Shown here one piece after another: positions 53,271-62,674 of a stretch of DNA of 64,000 nt; position 1 is the stretch's first letter, and each line of letters opens with the position of its first letter. The notes beneath the pieces were generated by a model that saw nothing but the letters and a program-made list of their open reading frames with translations, had not been told where the DNA came from and searched no databases. Source of the stretch: Microbacterium testaceum StLB037 (GTDB lineage Bacteria > Actinomycetota > Actinomycetes > Actinomycetales > Microbacteriaceae); the NCBI RefSeq assembly GCF_000202635.1, contig NC_015125.1:186001-250000 (forward strand), written 5' to 3'. Position numbers and translations under genes: made by a program.

Positions 53271-53488
53271 GGCGCGCCGCCGGGATTCTCGACGACTTCC
53301 ACCCATGCGGACTTCACGGGTCCACCCACCCATGCCTGGTTGGGGTTACGCCGCACCCAGTCAACCATCGACGCTTTGTCTGCCCAGTTGCTCGAACCGT
53401 TCTCCAGGTCCTTCCACTGGTAATGACTGATCGCTTCGTGGCCGCTGCCGGATGCCGCCATCCTGACGTCAATGATCTGCACGCTCAT
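53204..53488 (-). CDS. DUF3892 domain protein
   Basis: 94 residues matching DUF3892: MSVQIIDVRMAASGSGHEAISHYQW at the start, the central MVDWVRRNPNQAWVGG, and the closing PYLRTRADGVLSDNLLSLPG, which is the family's most conserved part. The function of the family is unknown and members are scattered in mobile and defence-rich regions. ATG 53488 overlaps the stop of a tiny upstream frame. Confidence 0.85.
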   Translation of the reverse strand: MSVQIIDVRMAASGSGHEAISHYQWKDLENGSSNWADKASMVDWVRRNPNQAWVGGPVKSAWVEVVENPGGAPYLRTRADGVLSDNLLSLPGAR

Positions 53489-53682
53489 ACCGACAGTCCC
53501 TCCTCATGCCTACGATCGAGAATCACCAGCATCTTCCCCATCGAGACTACGTGTCGAAGCACGTACGCGGTCAAGTCTCGTGTTGCGGCCCCAGCGTTCG
53601 TGAATCTTCTGCCACGTGCGAGGCTTGCGGCGACCTCTACATGAGGTCCTCGCGGATATGGTCCGGCGAGGCGTGCCGTCAT
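53485..53682 (-). CDS. Possible small protein upstream of DUF3892 gene
   Basis: 65 residues ending with an ATGA overlap into the DUF3892 start. The C-terminal part, LTAYVLRHVVSMGKMLVILDRRHEEG, has a plausible helix/strand pattern. No homologue recognised and no clear ribosome site, so it could be chance. Confidence 0.3.
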   Translation of the reverse strand: MTARLAGPYPRGPHVEVAASLARGRRFTNAGAATRDLTAYVLRHVVSMGKMLVILDRRHEEGLSV

Positions 53683-53792
53683 TCTCCCCGTGAGACCGCG
53701 CCCCGCGCGAACACGGCGCGATGCTGACCGGACACAGTGTCGGACTCGGCCGCCTGTTCATTCACCACCATGCAGCCCGTCGGGAAGAAATA

Positions 53793-53824
53793 ATACTTCA
53801 TTAGTATCCATTGGGTGATACAAT
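53793..53824 (+). promoter_or_regulatory. AbiE promoter/operator
   Basis: Overlapping inverted repeats ATACT-TCATT-AGTAT (53793-53807) and GTATC (53804-53808) with GATAC (53817-53821), ending in a TACAAT -10 hexamer (53819-53824) seven bases before the AbiEi ATG. This suggests a leaderless transcript and an autorepressor site; AbiEi antitoxins are known to bind inverted repeats in their promoters. Confidence 0.6.
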
Positions 53825-53831
53825 CGCAGTC

Positions 53832-54866
53832 ATGGGAGTGGCAAGCGTCGCGGCGAGGGTGTCGGAACTGGCGGCCCGGCAGTGGGGCCTGCTCACTACC
53901 TCTCAGGCCGAAGCCGAAGGCATCACTCGACTGCAGCTCGCTCGCCTCGCGGATGCAGGCGTGATCGAACGCCTGGACCGTGGAATCTACGCAGCGTCGG
54001 CGGCGGTCGATGAGCGCACGCCGCTTCGCGCCGCGTGGCTGTCGCTCGAGCCTTCAAAGCTGGCCGAGGAGCGACTTGCTGACCCCGCGTCATCCGGCGT
54101 GCTGTCGCATACGTCTGCAGCTACCCTCCACCGTGTGGGTGACCTCCTCGACGATGTGCCAGAGATCACGATGCCGGACAGGAAGCAGAGTCGTCGGGGC
54201 ATTCGCCTTCACCGCAGTGCCCTAGAGGCTGGCGATGTGACGATCGTCGAAGGCCTGCCGGCGACGACCCCCGCGCGCACGGTCGCGGACCTTCTTCGTG
54301 ACGGGCATGATCCCTCCCATGTTGCGGAGATCGCAGGCGACGCGCTCCGACGGGATCTCGCCTCACGGCAAGACATGGCGGCGGCACTGGATCCCCTTGC
54401 GCGCAGGAACGGACAACCGCACGGTGCCGCGCTGCTGGAGCACCTGCTTGACCTGGTCGGGCTAAGCAGCGCGGCACTTGTCACGCAACTCACAGCGAGC
54501 GACCTAGGAAAAGCGCTTGTCAATGCAGGGCACCTGGCGGCGATCCGAAGCATCATCGAGGCCGTCTCGAAGATCGATGTCCCAGAGAACCTTCTGGGAT
54601 CGAAGGACTCCGAGGCGATGGCGGCGTTCACGAAGAACGTCGTACTCCCCCATCTCCCCGCCGGCGTGCTTCCCAAGATCGACATGTCCGCGATCGTCAA
54701 GGCCGTGAGCCCGTCCATCCCCATCGACACCACCGCGTTCCGAGAAGCTCTGCGTGCAGGCATTCCTACGTGGCTGCCCGAAGTCATCCGAACCCTGCCT
54801 GCTGATTCGTGGCCCCCGTCCGCGCTGACGACTATATCTGCCACGCGAGAAGGGGCATCAGAGTGA
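53832..54866 (+). CDS. AbiEi-type antitoxin/repressor
   Basis: 344 residues. The N-terminal winged helix-turn-helix (RQWGLLTTSQAEAEGITRLQLARLADAGVIERLDRGIYA) and the following AbiEi C-terminal domain (LSHTSAATLHRVGDLLDDVPEITMP, TPARTVADLL) fit the type IV antitoxin family. A long helical extension follows. It neutralises the toxin without a direct complex and represses its own operon. ATG 53832 lies seven bases after a TACAAT hexamer. Its stop overlaps the toxin start as GTGA. Confidence 0.88.
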   Translation: MGVASVAARVSELAARQWGLLTTSQAEAEGITRLQLARLADAGVIERLDRGIYAASAAVDERTPLRAAWLSLEPSKLAEERLADPASSGVLSHTSAATLHRVGDLLDDVPEITMPDRKQSRRGIRLHRSALEAGDVTIVEGLPATTPARTVADLLRDGHDPSHVAEIAGDALRRDLASRQDMAAALDPLARRNGQPHGAALLEHLLDLVGLSSAALVTQLTASDLGKALVNAGHLAAIRSIIEAVSKIDVPENLLGSKDSEAMAAFTKNVVLPHLPAGVLPKIDMSAIVKAVSPSIPIDTTAFREALRAGIPTWLPEVIRTLPADSWPPSALTTISATREGASE

Positions 54867-55777
54867 CAGACGAGATCCCCTACAAAGACGGCACCGCTCT
54901 CTGGGCCGCAGTGAAGACGCGAGCGAAGACCGAGGCGGCGGTCTCTGGGCTGCCAGCTGGCGCGCTGCTCAGGCGGTTCGTCGTGGACCGGTTCCTGGCG
55001 CGGGTGTTCGCTCTTCCCGGGAACAAGTGGGTTCTGAAGGGCGGCAACGCTGTCCTCACGCGCGTGCACGATGCGCGTACGACGAAAGACATCGATCTGC
55101 TCGCCGAGCTCGCTGACCTCGATGCGGCCGTAGAACGGCTCCGTGAAGCGATCCAGATCGATCTCGGCGATCACTTCCGTTTCGCAATCACCGATACCCG
55201 CGCGGCGTCGGGAGGCACTATGCAACCCGATGTCGATGGATACAAGGTATCAATCGACGCGTACTGCGGGGTCACGCCCCGCCACCGCTTCAGCGTCGAC
55301 ATCGTCACGGGTTCTCTGATGACCACCGAGCCCGATACTCAGACTCGGCCCGGTCTGGTGCCCGCTATCCCGGCAACGAGCGTGCGCCTCTACCCGGTGG
55401 TCGATCACATCGCCGACAAGCTTTGCGCAACGCAGAGCACCTACGGCACGGCCGGCGACCAGCCGTCGAGCCGCGTCCGCGACCTCGTCGACCTCGTCGT
55501 CTTCGCGCGCACGCAACGCATCGACGGAACCGAGCTCGCCGATGCCATTGCCGCCGAGTGTGCACACCGGGGCCTTCCCGGCGTGCCGGTCTTCTCACCG
55601 CCTGAAGCGTGGCGACGCCTTTACCCGACGCAGGCCAGGGCCGTGCCCGCATGCGGCGACGTTCTCACCTTCGACGGCGCCGTCGACCTCACCCGCGCAC
55701 TTCTCGACCCCGCGCTCGACAGAACCGCCACCGGTCGGCAGTGGTCACCAGACGCCCTTACATGGGCACGCGCCTGA
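54863..55777 (+). CDS. AbiEii-type nucleotidyltransferase toxin
   Basis: 304 residues with the AbiEii/AbiGii nucleotidyltransferase core: KWVLKGGNAVLTRVHDARTTKDIDLLAEL contains the GG..R.T.DiD catalytic motif, and the later PVVDHIADKLCATQSTYG plus RVRDLVDLVVFA are family hallmarks. Such toxins transfer nucleotides to tRNA or other targets and cause abortive infection or bacteriostasis. GTG 54863 overlaps the antitoxin stop. Length agrees with known members, so it appears intact. Confidence 0.9.
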   Translation: MTDEIPYKDGTALWAAVKTRAKTEAAVSGLPAGALLRRFVVDRFLARVFALPGNKWVLKGGNAVLTRVHDARTTKDIDLLAELADLDAAVERLREAIQIDLGDHFRFAITDTRAASGGTMQPDVDGYKVSIDAYCGVTPRHRFSVDIVTGSLMTTEPDTQTRPGLVPAIPATSVRLYPVVDHIADKLCATQSTYGTAGDQPSSRVRDLVDLVVFARTQRIDGTELADAIAAECAHRGLPGVPVFSPPEAWRRLYPTQARAVPACGDVLTFDGAVDLTRALLDPALDRTATGRQWSPDALTWARA

Positions 55778-55960
55778 GGACCTTCGCCTGGCCAGCGAGC
55801 TTCACTTGTACGACGATTTCCCACTCTTCTTCCCTGCGATGCACCGAGAGCCCGCTCAGTGACGCTCGGCGACATGCATGATCAAGACGGCGCTCATCCC
55901 CTTTACCGCCTTTCAGCATGGTCATTTCCGCACCGCGGTGTCGGCGGTGGAGGCGATACT

Positions 55961-56749
55961 TTGACGGTGAGCAAACGGCGAGCAGATCTCATGGCGCAGA
56001 TCGAACGTGACCTTCTCGATGAGAAGCCGCTCGACACTCTGCTCCGCAAGCTCATCCTGCTCGGCGGGAACGCGGGCTCACCCGAACTCCGCGACTGGGC
56101 GTCGCTGGAGCTGCGCGGCTACGAGCGGGACGCTGAGCTGCCCCCGTACAGGACTGTGCCCGCTCCGCTGCAGATCGACGGCGCCGTCCGCGACGGGATC
56201 GTGCGCCACGAGACCATCGGCGCGATGGACATTCCCGACTTCGCTCGCGATGAGATCAGCGAGCAAGTCCCATTGCGGATGGGCGTGAGCGAGATCCACA
56301 GCATGGTGGACCAGCACCGGAACGACAGAATGGTCCAGCTTCAACCACCGGGTGCTGCTGACCTCGTGACCTACATGAACGGCACCCGGCAGATGAACGG
56401 CCACATCACTGCGCTCTACTGGAGCGTCAGCACCATCGCCCTCGCCGGTGTGCTGGACCAGATTCGCACTCGGTTGGCGGAGCTCATCGCCGAACTGCGC
56501 TCCGCGACCCCACCGGGCCAGAACCTCCCCACCCGGACGCAGGCAGCCAACGCCGTGAGCCTCGTGATCAACGGACGCGGGAACCGAGTGAGCATCGCAC
56601 AGGCCGCGGACGGCAGCACGATCGCTGCCGCCCCGGAAGAAGCCAAGCCGCGCTTCTGGACGGTGGCGAAGATCGTCGGCGCAGCAGTTGTTGGGCTCGC
56701 CACGATCGCGGGAACGGTCATCGCGGCACTCCAGCTGCCGACCTGGTGA
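55961..56749 (+). CDS. AbiTii domain membrane-associated protein
   Basis: 262 residues. The N-terminal 90 residues (MAQIERDLLDEKPLDTLLRKLILLGGNAGSPELRDWASLELRGYERDAELPPYR) match the AbiTii family seen in abortive-infection loci. A helical middle follows, then a C-terminal membrane helix (IVGAAVVGLATIAGTVIAAL). TTG 55961 is seven bases after GGAGG; GTG 55967 is a second option but too far from it. It starts a three-gene plus-strand cluster. The mechanism of AbiTii proteins is not established. Confidence 0.8.
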   Translation: MTVSKRRADLMAQIERDLLDEKPLDTLLRKLILLGGNAGSPELRDWASLELRGYERDAELPPYRTVPAPLQIDGAVRDGIVRHETIGAMDIPDFARDEISEQVPLRMGVSEIHSMVDQHRNDRMVQLQPPGAADLVTYMNGTRQMNGHITALYWSVSTIALAGVLDQIRTRLAELIAELRSATPPGQNLPTRTQAANAVSLVINGRGNRVSIAQAADGSTIAAAPEEAKPRFWTVAKIVGAAVVGLATIAGTVIAALQLPTW

Positions 56750-56767
56750 AGTAACCGAAAGGAAGCC

Positions 56768-57157
56768 ATGACCACGCACGCACCACGAACAGTAACTTCA
56801 GTACTGTCCGAGGTAGGAATAGATAGCGTCAGCGTCACATGGGGGCTCGGGGAGCCAGTTCACGCCAATGATGTCGAGTTCTTCGGCTACGGCGTCTACT
56901 ACTACGATCCGACCGGTAACGGCGGAAAGCGGCTCGGCGTCCGATTCGGCGACGCGACCACGGCGTGGGTGTTCGACAACGCCAGCGCCACCCAGGCAAA
57001 CTACGCAGCCTCCGCCGTCACGGCCACGAACGAAGCCGTCACAGCCCACTTCCACGACGCAAGTCTGGGCCTCGAGGCGGTAGGCACGATCGAGGCATAC
57101 GCACACGTCAACGGTCACGACACGCAGGTCGACCTGCCTGTCACGCTTCTCCGTTGA
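56768..57157 (+). CDS. Small hypothetical protein in AbiTii cluster
   Basis: 129 residues, soluble and beta-rich: VTWGLGEPVHANDVEFFGYGVYYYDPTG, GVRFGDATTAWVFDNASATQANYAA, AVGTIEAYAHVNGHDTQVDLPVTLL. No family recognised. ATG 56768 follows AAAGGA. It sits 18 bases after the AbiTii-type gene, and its stop is one base from the next start, so it belongs to the same transcript. Confidence 0.75.
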   Translation: MTTHAPRTVTSVLSEVGIDSVSVTWGLGEPVHANDVEFFGYGVYYYDPTGNGGKRLGVRFGDATTAWVFDNASATQANYAASAVTATNEAVTAHFHDASLGLEAVGTIEAYAHVNGHDTQVDLPVTLLR

Positions 57158-57158
57158 C

Positions 57159-57941
57159 ATGAGCGATCTCCAACCGGCCGTCGGCGAAGGAACATTCGGC
57201 GAGCATCTCGTCGAGAACCTCTTCGCAACATGGATCGATCGTGACCTCAAGCAGCGCGCGTCCGGGCTCACCCGCGCACATGTCTACCGCGCTGTCGTTG
57301 AACTCCCGCCCTCGGGTGAAGCAGGGATCGTCCGGATCAACGACGAGGTGTCGCTGCAGGCACGGGCAGTCGCATCGGCACCCATCAAGAAAGGAGAGCC
57401 GGTCACTGCCGAGAACATCAGCAGCCTTGAAGCCTTCTGGCCCGTCGACGTCGACCCGAACAGCGGGTGGCTCGCATACATCGTCGTCGGAGAGTCCGCG
57501 CACGTTGCCTTCGACCTGCGCTACAACAAACAGCGAAACGCCGAACTCCTCAGTCTCGCCGACGACTACCTCGACACAGTCGAAGCGGTCCAGGATTTCG
57601 CACTCCGACCAGCCATCGACAACCTCCTCTCCGCAGCCGAACTCACCGTGCAGGCCCAGATGCTCGCGCAAACACAAACGACGAAGCTCCACAACGTTCG
57701 CGACCGGTGGCTACGAGAGAACGAACGGCTGGGCAACGCGCCAGAAGGTTTCCTCGCCACGCTCCAGCGGCTTCGGCGAGAACGCGCGGCCGCGAGATAC
57801 GGCGACGGTGTCCTCCGCGTGACCGCTGACGAGATGCCAGCTTTGATCGCAGCCGTCCGCTCGATGGTCCAGCACGCAGCCGATCAGATTGGACTGGTCG
57901 CGGCCGACTCCACCCGGGACGAGGATGGCGCCGAGGGCTGA
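57159..57941 (+). CDS. Hypothetical protein in AbiTii cluster
   Basis: 260 residues. The N-terminal half is mixed (FGEHLVENLFATWIDRDLKQR, HVYRAVVELPPSGEAGIVRINDEV). The C-terminal half is helical (LLSLADDYLDTVEAVQDFALRPAIDNLLSAAELTVQAQMLAQTQTTKLHNVRDRWLRENERLG), resembling HEPN-like bundles though no R-x4-6-H motif is certain. Start ATG lies one base after the upstream stop. Likely an effector or partner of the AbiTii-domain protein (inference). Confidence 0.75.
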   Translation: MSDLQPAVGEGTFGEHLVENLFATWIDRDLKQRASGLTRAHVYRAVVELPPSGEAGIVRINDEVSLQARAVASAPIKKGEPVTAENISSLEAFWPVDVDPNSGWLAYIVVGESAHVAFDLRYNKQRNAELLSLADDYLDTVEAVQDFALRPAIDNLLSAAELTVQAQMLAQTQTTKLHNVRDRWLRENERLGNAPEGFLATLQRLRRERAAARYGDGVLRVTADEMPALIAAVRSMVQHAADQIGLVAADSTRDEDGAEG

Positions 57942-58139
57942 GACCACGACGTCTTCGAGGAAGGCATGAGCGGCGAATACACCGCCAAGTTCATCGGCCG
58001 GCTCAACAACGGGCCGTCGGGCCGCGGCCGCGAGGCGCAGCGGGGCTAACATCATCACGCACTCGGCCCGACCGACGTTACGAACCGTACGCTGCTTGTC
58101 ACAAGCCCCGGCTGAACCGTCTGCGGGCAGACTTGATCC
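57942..58139 (+). other. Short region with a 27-residue frame
   Basis: About 200 bases. A plus-strand frame from ATG 57966 reads MSGEYTAKFIGRLNNG and ends at TAA 58049; it could be the tail of a lost gene (upstream codons DHDVFEEG are in frame) or chance. Otherwise nothing is seen. Confidence 0.3.
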
Positions 58140-59382
58140 GTGGATCTCACCCTCAACGACACGCAACTCGCCGTACTGAGATGGGTCGCCGCGGGCGCCG
58201 ACCTTGAGAACCCTCCGACACCGACGTTCAAGACATCCGCGGTCGCCCTGCGCAGCCGCGGACTGATCGAACTAGACAAGCGCAAAGGCCGGTAGAACGC
58301 CCAGCTCGCGGACAAAGGGAGCTTTTACCTCGAGCACGGACATCACCCGGACACGCAGAATCGAGCGGAGCGGACCACTCCACCCAAACCGAGCAAGCCC
58401 TCGAAGGCATCACCACCGAAGTCACCCCCGGCTATCGACGAGCCTGCAGAACCGGCAGCGCCTCCGGCGTCTGACGCCCCGAAGAACGACACAGCGACCG
58501 GCATCCCGATCCCGTCCCAGATCCGGCACCCGCACGCCGCCATCCGTGAGCTGGTCGATCACAAGTCGCGTGTCGCGGTCCCCGCGGACACCCTACGCCG
58601 CTCCCACCTCATCCTGCACGCGCTCGTTCAGGAGGCGCTGAGGCGTGGCTGGATAGTCACGCCGGTGCTGTCCAGCATGCGAGCCGACCCTTGGACGGGC
58701 ACTCGCACACGGGTCTGGCCGAGCGAGAACCTGTTCAGCATCGACGCCGGAAGCGTACGGGTCGCTGGTCATCGAGGACACCGTGGCCACGCGCATTGAG
58801 GACAAGCTGGAGCGCGCCTTTGCCCGTATCCAGTCCATGACAGATGCGGCGATCGCACGGGCCGAAGCCCAACGGCAGCACGCGATCGCGGAAGCGGAAC
58901 GGAGGCGACGTGCGGAAGCGCTACGGCCGCGCGCCGTGCACTACGGCAATTGGGTGGCTGCCCTCGACGAACTCCACGCCGCCTTCACCAAGCACCGAGA
59001 AGTGAGCGCACTCATCGAGTCGCTTCGCGGCCTCGCGCCCGACACAGAGGACGCGGAGCGGCGCACGCAGTTCGATCGCTACGTGCAATGGGCGGCGCAG
59101 CACCTGAAGGAGTCCGACCCGTTCCTCGCCTTCACGCTTCCGGACGGCGACACCCCCGACCTATCATTCCCGCAGTGGCAGCGATGGCGGGCACAGAACC
59201 AGCACCCGTTCACGATCGGGCGCTTCGGATGGGTCCCCTGGGTCGCGTCTCTCGCTCCCCGTTCCAAATCCCTGATGCGGAGTGGAGGCGGGTCGATCCA
59301 CCAACGTCAGTCGGACAAGGCGTCAAGGACCTCTGCGACGCGGGTGAGGTTCTTGTTCTTTTCGATGTACTCAGAGTACTGA
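58140..59382 (+). pseudogene. Winged-helix actinobacterial hypothetical gene broken by nonsense and frameshift
   Basis: The frame from GTG 58140 reads MDLTLNDTQLAVLRWVAAG and continues through a TAG at 58293-58295 where this family has Trp (KGR-stop-NAQLADKGSFYLEHG). It then runs to FSIDAG near 58750, after which the sense continues in another frame (EAYGSLVIEDTVATRIEDKLERAF); one missing G near 58749 restores it. The second half (ARIQSMTDAAIARAEAQRQHAI and onward) is a long coiled-coil-like region. The end overlaps the convergent ATPase gene by 76 bases. Role of intact relatives unknown. Confidence 0.75.
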
Positions 59383-61454
59383 GCCCGAGCTTTGTGGATG
59401 AGTTCCTGGTATCGGAAGACACGCCCGTTGAGCTCCGCGACACGCTCTCGGCTGTAGTCGTCCGGGTTCTTCGACGGGGGCGACTTCTTGGCGCCGGGCT
59501 TCTGCCCCACAACGAAGATCACCTCGTACGGCTCATCTGAGCGTCCGGTCTCTTCGAGAATCTGGGTCAACGCTCGTATGTAGGTCAGTCCCTGGTCGTA
59601 GAGGACGTCAATGTCCGGCTTCACGCCGGGACGTTTGAGCTCGATGATGACGTGTCGATTCTGGACGTTGCAGTAGCGCAGGTCAATGCGCTTCAGCGCG
59701 TCTTCCTCGGGTCGCTCGGCACCGAAGGTCTCCGCAAGCTCGAAGACGCGCTCCTCCATGGAGACGTCTTGCGAGATACGGTCCCAGGCAGGATCGAGAA
59801 GCCAAAGGTTGGCGTGCAGCTTCTCTTGGAGCACTTTCTCCAGGACGTTCTCCGCCACGTCGTCCTTGAAGCTCTGGATGGTCTCGATCCGCGCTCTGAT
59901 GAGATCGAGGTACATCGCGGATTCGTAGCTATCCAGCGTTGCGAGGACAGTCAGGATGTCGTCGGTCTGCATCGTCGAGAGCTGGTTCAGCCTTTCGACG
60001 TCCTCTCTGAGCCCGATCCGCTCGAACGCGATGATTCCCGACTGAAACAGTCGACGTCGGTCTTTCGCCGCGTCTGTGCTCTCCGGGATCGACAAAGATT
60101 CGATGGTCCCCATGAGTTTCGTGGCCGGGTCTTGCTGGTACTTCGGCAACGACTCGATCCAGTCCTTGATGGGCTTGTTGTTGGCGAGGACCTCCTTCGC
60201 CTTCCTCTTCGGTCGCCACTCCGACCATTGGTCCGAAGCTCTCAAGAGTGCAGCGCGAAGGAAGTCTCGAAGGGCGACGACCCGTGGGTCATCTTCCATG
60301 AGGCGTTGACGGTCGCTGGTCGCGATATCGTCCTGGTCGTCGGTGTCCAGGAAGTCTGCCCGGATCTGCCCGGTCGTGTAGCTGACGAAGAGTCGGCTGA
60401 AGTCGAGGCGCTCAAGGATACTTTCCTGGATCGGACGTCCTCGTGAGAGCACCATGATGTTCTTGAGCGATCCCGCCTCATCATCTTCGACGAGCTGATC
60501 GGGTCGCGCGGTAGTCCCGAACCAGCCGGACACGAGCCAAGTGCTGTCGCCAGGGACGGACGCGGGCAGCACCGTTCGAACAGCATCGGCAGCGAGGCTC
60601 TCAGCCGGGATCCGCTCAGCGCCGAACTCCCAGAGGTATTCGAGCTTCTTCAACTCGATTCGGTCGTCGAAGGAGATCGGCGCGCCGTTCAAGGTGACGT
60701 AGAAGAGGCCCGCGAGCGCATTCGATGCAGTCGTATCGGCGGGGTCAGCTTCAATCATCCGACGAAGATCACTGATCTGCGACTTGACGGCGTCGAGCGG
60801 GGTCTCGCCGTCAGCGGCCTTGGGTGCGACGAGCGTAAGGACGTCGAATCGCCGTGCCACTCGTTTCCGAAGCGCATTAAGTGCGACGTCAATCCGGCGG
60901 CGACGGAGATTGGTGAGCCGGATGATCGTGCCGTGCGCCCCAAGCGCGGGCAGGACGTCGATCGGTTCAGGATGATAGGCCTTATCATCCTCGATGCGCT
61001 TCTTGAGCTCGTCGACCTCGATGCGAAAGGCGTTGCGTTCTCCATTTCGCGCTGAGTGGACCTCGACGGTGTCGGCGATCGAGAAGACAGACAGCTTCCC
61101 GATGCCCTTCCGGCCCATGAACGGCCGCTTGTAGCCGTCACTGAGGCCACCTTCCGTGGTGCGCTTCGAGTAGCCGACCGTGAGGAACTTCCGCTTCAGC
61201 TCCTCCCGCGTCATCCCTCGACCGTCGTCGCTGATCTCGACGAACGCGTCATCGCCACCCGCATTCCAGTTAATCTCAACGAGATTGGCGTCGGCATCCC
61301 ACGCGTTCGCGACCAGCTCGGATACCACTGCCGCTGCATTGCTGTAGAGGTTGATGCCGAGCGCCTCCAGCACCGACATGCTGATCTTCATCTCATAGGT
61401 CTCGTCCGGAGCACCTTCTTCCGCGCTCGATACCTCGACTGCGTTGTCGCTCAT
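59307..61454 (-). CDS. GHKL ATPase of MutL/MORC-like restriction system
   Basis: 715 residues. The N-terminal GHKL ATPase has Glu46/Asn50 in ELVANAWDAD, DDGRGM (76-81) and GRKGIGKLSVFSIA (114 onward), followed by an S5-like domain. A long helical region leads to a C-terminal part with IDLRYCNVQNRHVIIELKRPG (ELK at about 605-607), a likely PD-(D/E)xK nuclease motif. Such MutL/MORC-like ATPases accompany Dcm-type methyltransferases and Vsr nucleases in restriction-modification operons. It lies 42 bases after the methyltransferase gene on the same strand. Confidence 0.88.
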   Translation of the reverse strand: MSDNAVEVSSAEEGAPDETYEMKISMSVLEALGINLYSNAAAVVSELVANAWDADANLVEINWNAGGDDAFVEISDDGRGMTREELKRKFLTVGYSKRTTEGGLSDGYKRPFMGRKGIGKLSVFSIADTVEVHSARNGERNAFRIEVDELKKRIEDDKAYHPEPIDVLPALGAHGTIIRLTNLRRRRIDVALNALRKRVARRFDVLTLVAPKAADGETPLDAVKSQISDLRRMIEADPADTTASNALAGLFYVTLNGAPISFDDRIELKKLEYLWEFGAERIPAESLAADAVRTVLPASVPGDSTWLVSGWFGTTARPDQLVEDDEAGSLKNIMVLSRGRPIQESILERLDFSRLFVSYTTGQIRADFLDTDDQDDIATSDRQRLMEDDPRVVALRDFLRAALLRASDQWSEWRPKRKAKEVLANNKPIKDWIESLPKYQQDPATKLMGTIESLSIPESTDAAKDRRRLFQSGIIAFERIGLREDVERLNQLSTMQTDDILTVLATLDSYESAMYLDLIRARIETIQSFKDDVAENVLEKVLQEKLHANLWLLDPAWDRISQDVSMEERVFELAETFGAERPEEDALKRIDLRYCNVQNRHVIIELKRPGVKPDIDVLYDQGLTYIRALTQILEETGRSDEPYEVIFVVGQKPGAKKSPPSKNPDDYSRERVAELNGRVFRYQELIHKARAQYSEYIEKNKNLTRVAEVLDALSD

Positions 61455-61496
61455 CTGGCCCCCATGTTCGTGAGTAACGAAGAAACGAATCAGCTT

Positions 61497-62579
61497 CTAC
61501 TGGTGCGCTCGAGACGCCTCATCAGTTGCTTGCTGAGCTTCGAGCATCTTCAGGAAAGTCTCGCCAACCGCTCGACCGAACGCCGGCGGAACAGCGTTTC
61601 CGATGAGACGCCCCACCGCCTGCATCGAAGGCTTCTCCTTGCCCTTCACAAAGCGGTAGCTCCTTGGGAAGCCTTGAAGCATGGCCGCTTCGCGAAGGGT
61701 GAGGCTCCGGTCCTGTTCTGGATGGCCAAAGCGTCCGGTCCCGAAGTTGAAGGATTGGGTGGTGATGGTCGGCGAAGGCGCGTCCCAGGTCATGCGTCCA
61801 TAGAACGCCTGGAAGCTCGCGCCGCTGGACCTGGTGTGGCAGGGAGCGAGAAGCTCCACAGGCCAGTCTCGCCACGTCCCGCCAGGTGCGGAGGCCTTCA
61901 TGCGTCGCAGGTTCAATGGCGTCAGTCGGCGGGCCGTGTGGAGCAAGTCCTTCGGGTCAGACTCACCGTGCTCAAGCTTCGGAAGTCTCGATATGGTCTG
62001 CTTGACCGTCTTGAACTTGCTCTTGTCCTTGTTCCCCTTCGGCAAGGAGACGTTGCCTTTGCGCGATGCCATGAGGACAAGGCGGCGACGCTCCTGCGGG
62101 AGGCCGAACTCCGGGCCGTAGAGAGTGCCGAAGTCGACCTCATAGTCAAGCTCTTCAAGCTTTGCGACGAAGTTCTCGAACACAGGCATCTTGCCGAGAC
62201 GAGTGACGTTCTCCATCGTCACGAACTCAGGGAGCGACTCTTCCACTAGTCGCGCGAAGTGCGATAGAAGATCCCAGTTCTCTTCATCTCGGGTATCGGC
62301 TCCGCGACGATGACTTGAGAACGGTTGGCAGGGTGCGCACCCGGCCAGGAGACGAAGCTTGCCCTCTGGCCACAAGGCCTGAAGGTCAACGCCTTTGACG
62401 TCGCCAACGTCCTTCAGGATGAACTGGGCCTTCAAGTTCTGTTCATACGGATACTGACAGGCAGGGTCGAGGTCTATCCCCGCGACGACGTCGATCCCAG
62501 CCTGTTTGAGGCCGAGCGACAAGCCTCCGGCACCGCAGAACAGGTCGATGGCAGCGATCGTAGGCGACGGAGAACTCAC
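61497..62579 (-). CDS. DNA (cytosine-5) methyltransferase
   Basis: 360 residues with the ordered C5-methylase motifs: AIDLFCGAGGLSLGLKQAG (I, SAM binding), the catalytic Cys84 in APCQPFS (IV), Glu123 in TMENVTRLG (VI), and LTLREAAMLQGFPRSYRF plus AVGRLIGNAVPPAFGRAV (IX and X). A target-recognition region lies between motifs VIII and IX. Complete length. It should protect host sites for the neighbouring ATPase/nuclease, with Vsr repairing deamination. Recognition sequence not deducible. Confidence 0.95.
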   Translation of the reverse strand: MSSPSPTIAAIDLFCGAGGLSLGLKQAGIDVVAGIDLDPACQYPYEQNLKAQFILKDVGDVKGVDLQALWPEGKLRLLAGCAPCQPFSSHRRGADTRDEENWDLLSHFARLVEESLPEFVTMENVTRLGKMPVFENFVAKLEELDYEVDFGTLYGPEFGLPQERRRLVLMASRKGNVSLPKGNKDKSKFKTVKQTISRLPKLEHGESDPKDLLHTARRLTPLNLRRMKASAPGGTWRDWPVELLAPCHTRSSGASFQAFYGRMTWDAPSPTITTQSFNFGTGRFGHPEQDRSLTLREAAMLQGFPRSYRFVKGKEKPSMQAVGRLIGNAVPPAFGRAVGETFLKMLEAQQATDEASRAHQ

Positions 62580-62674
62580 GGATCATACGCTATCTGCTCG
62601 ACGGCACGACGTCGACGGCGACACGTCCCTGTTGGGCGTGTCGGGCGGGGCGTGCTCGCTAGCCTAAACGAGCA

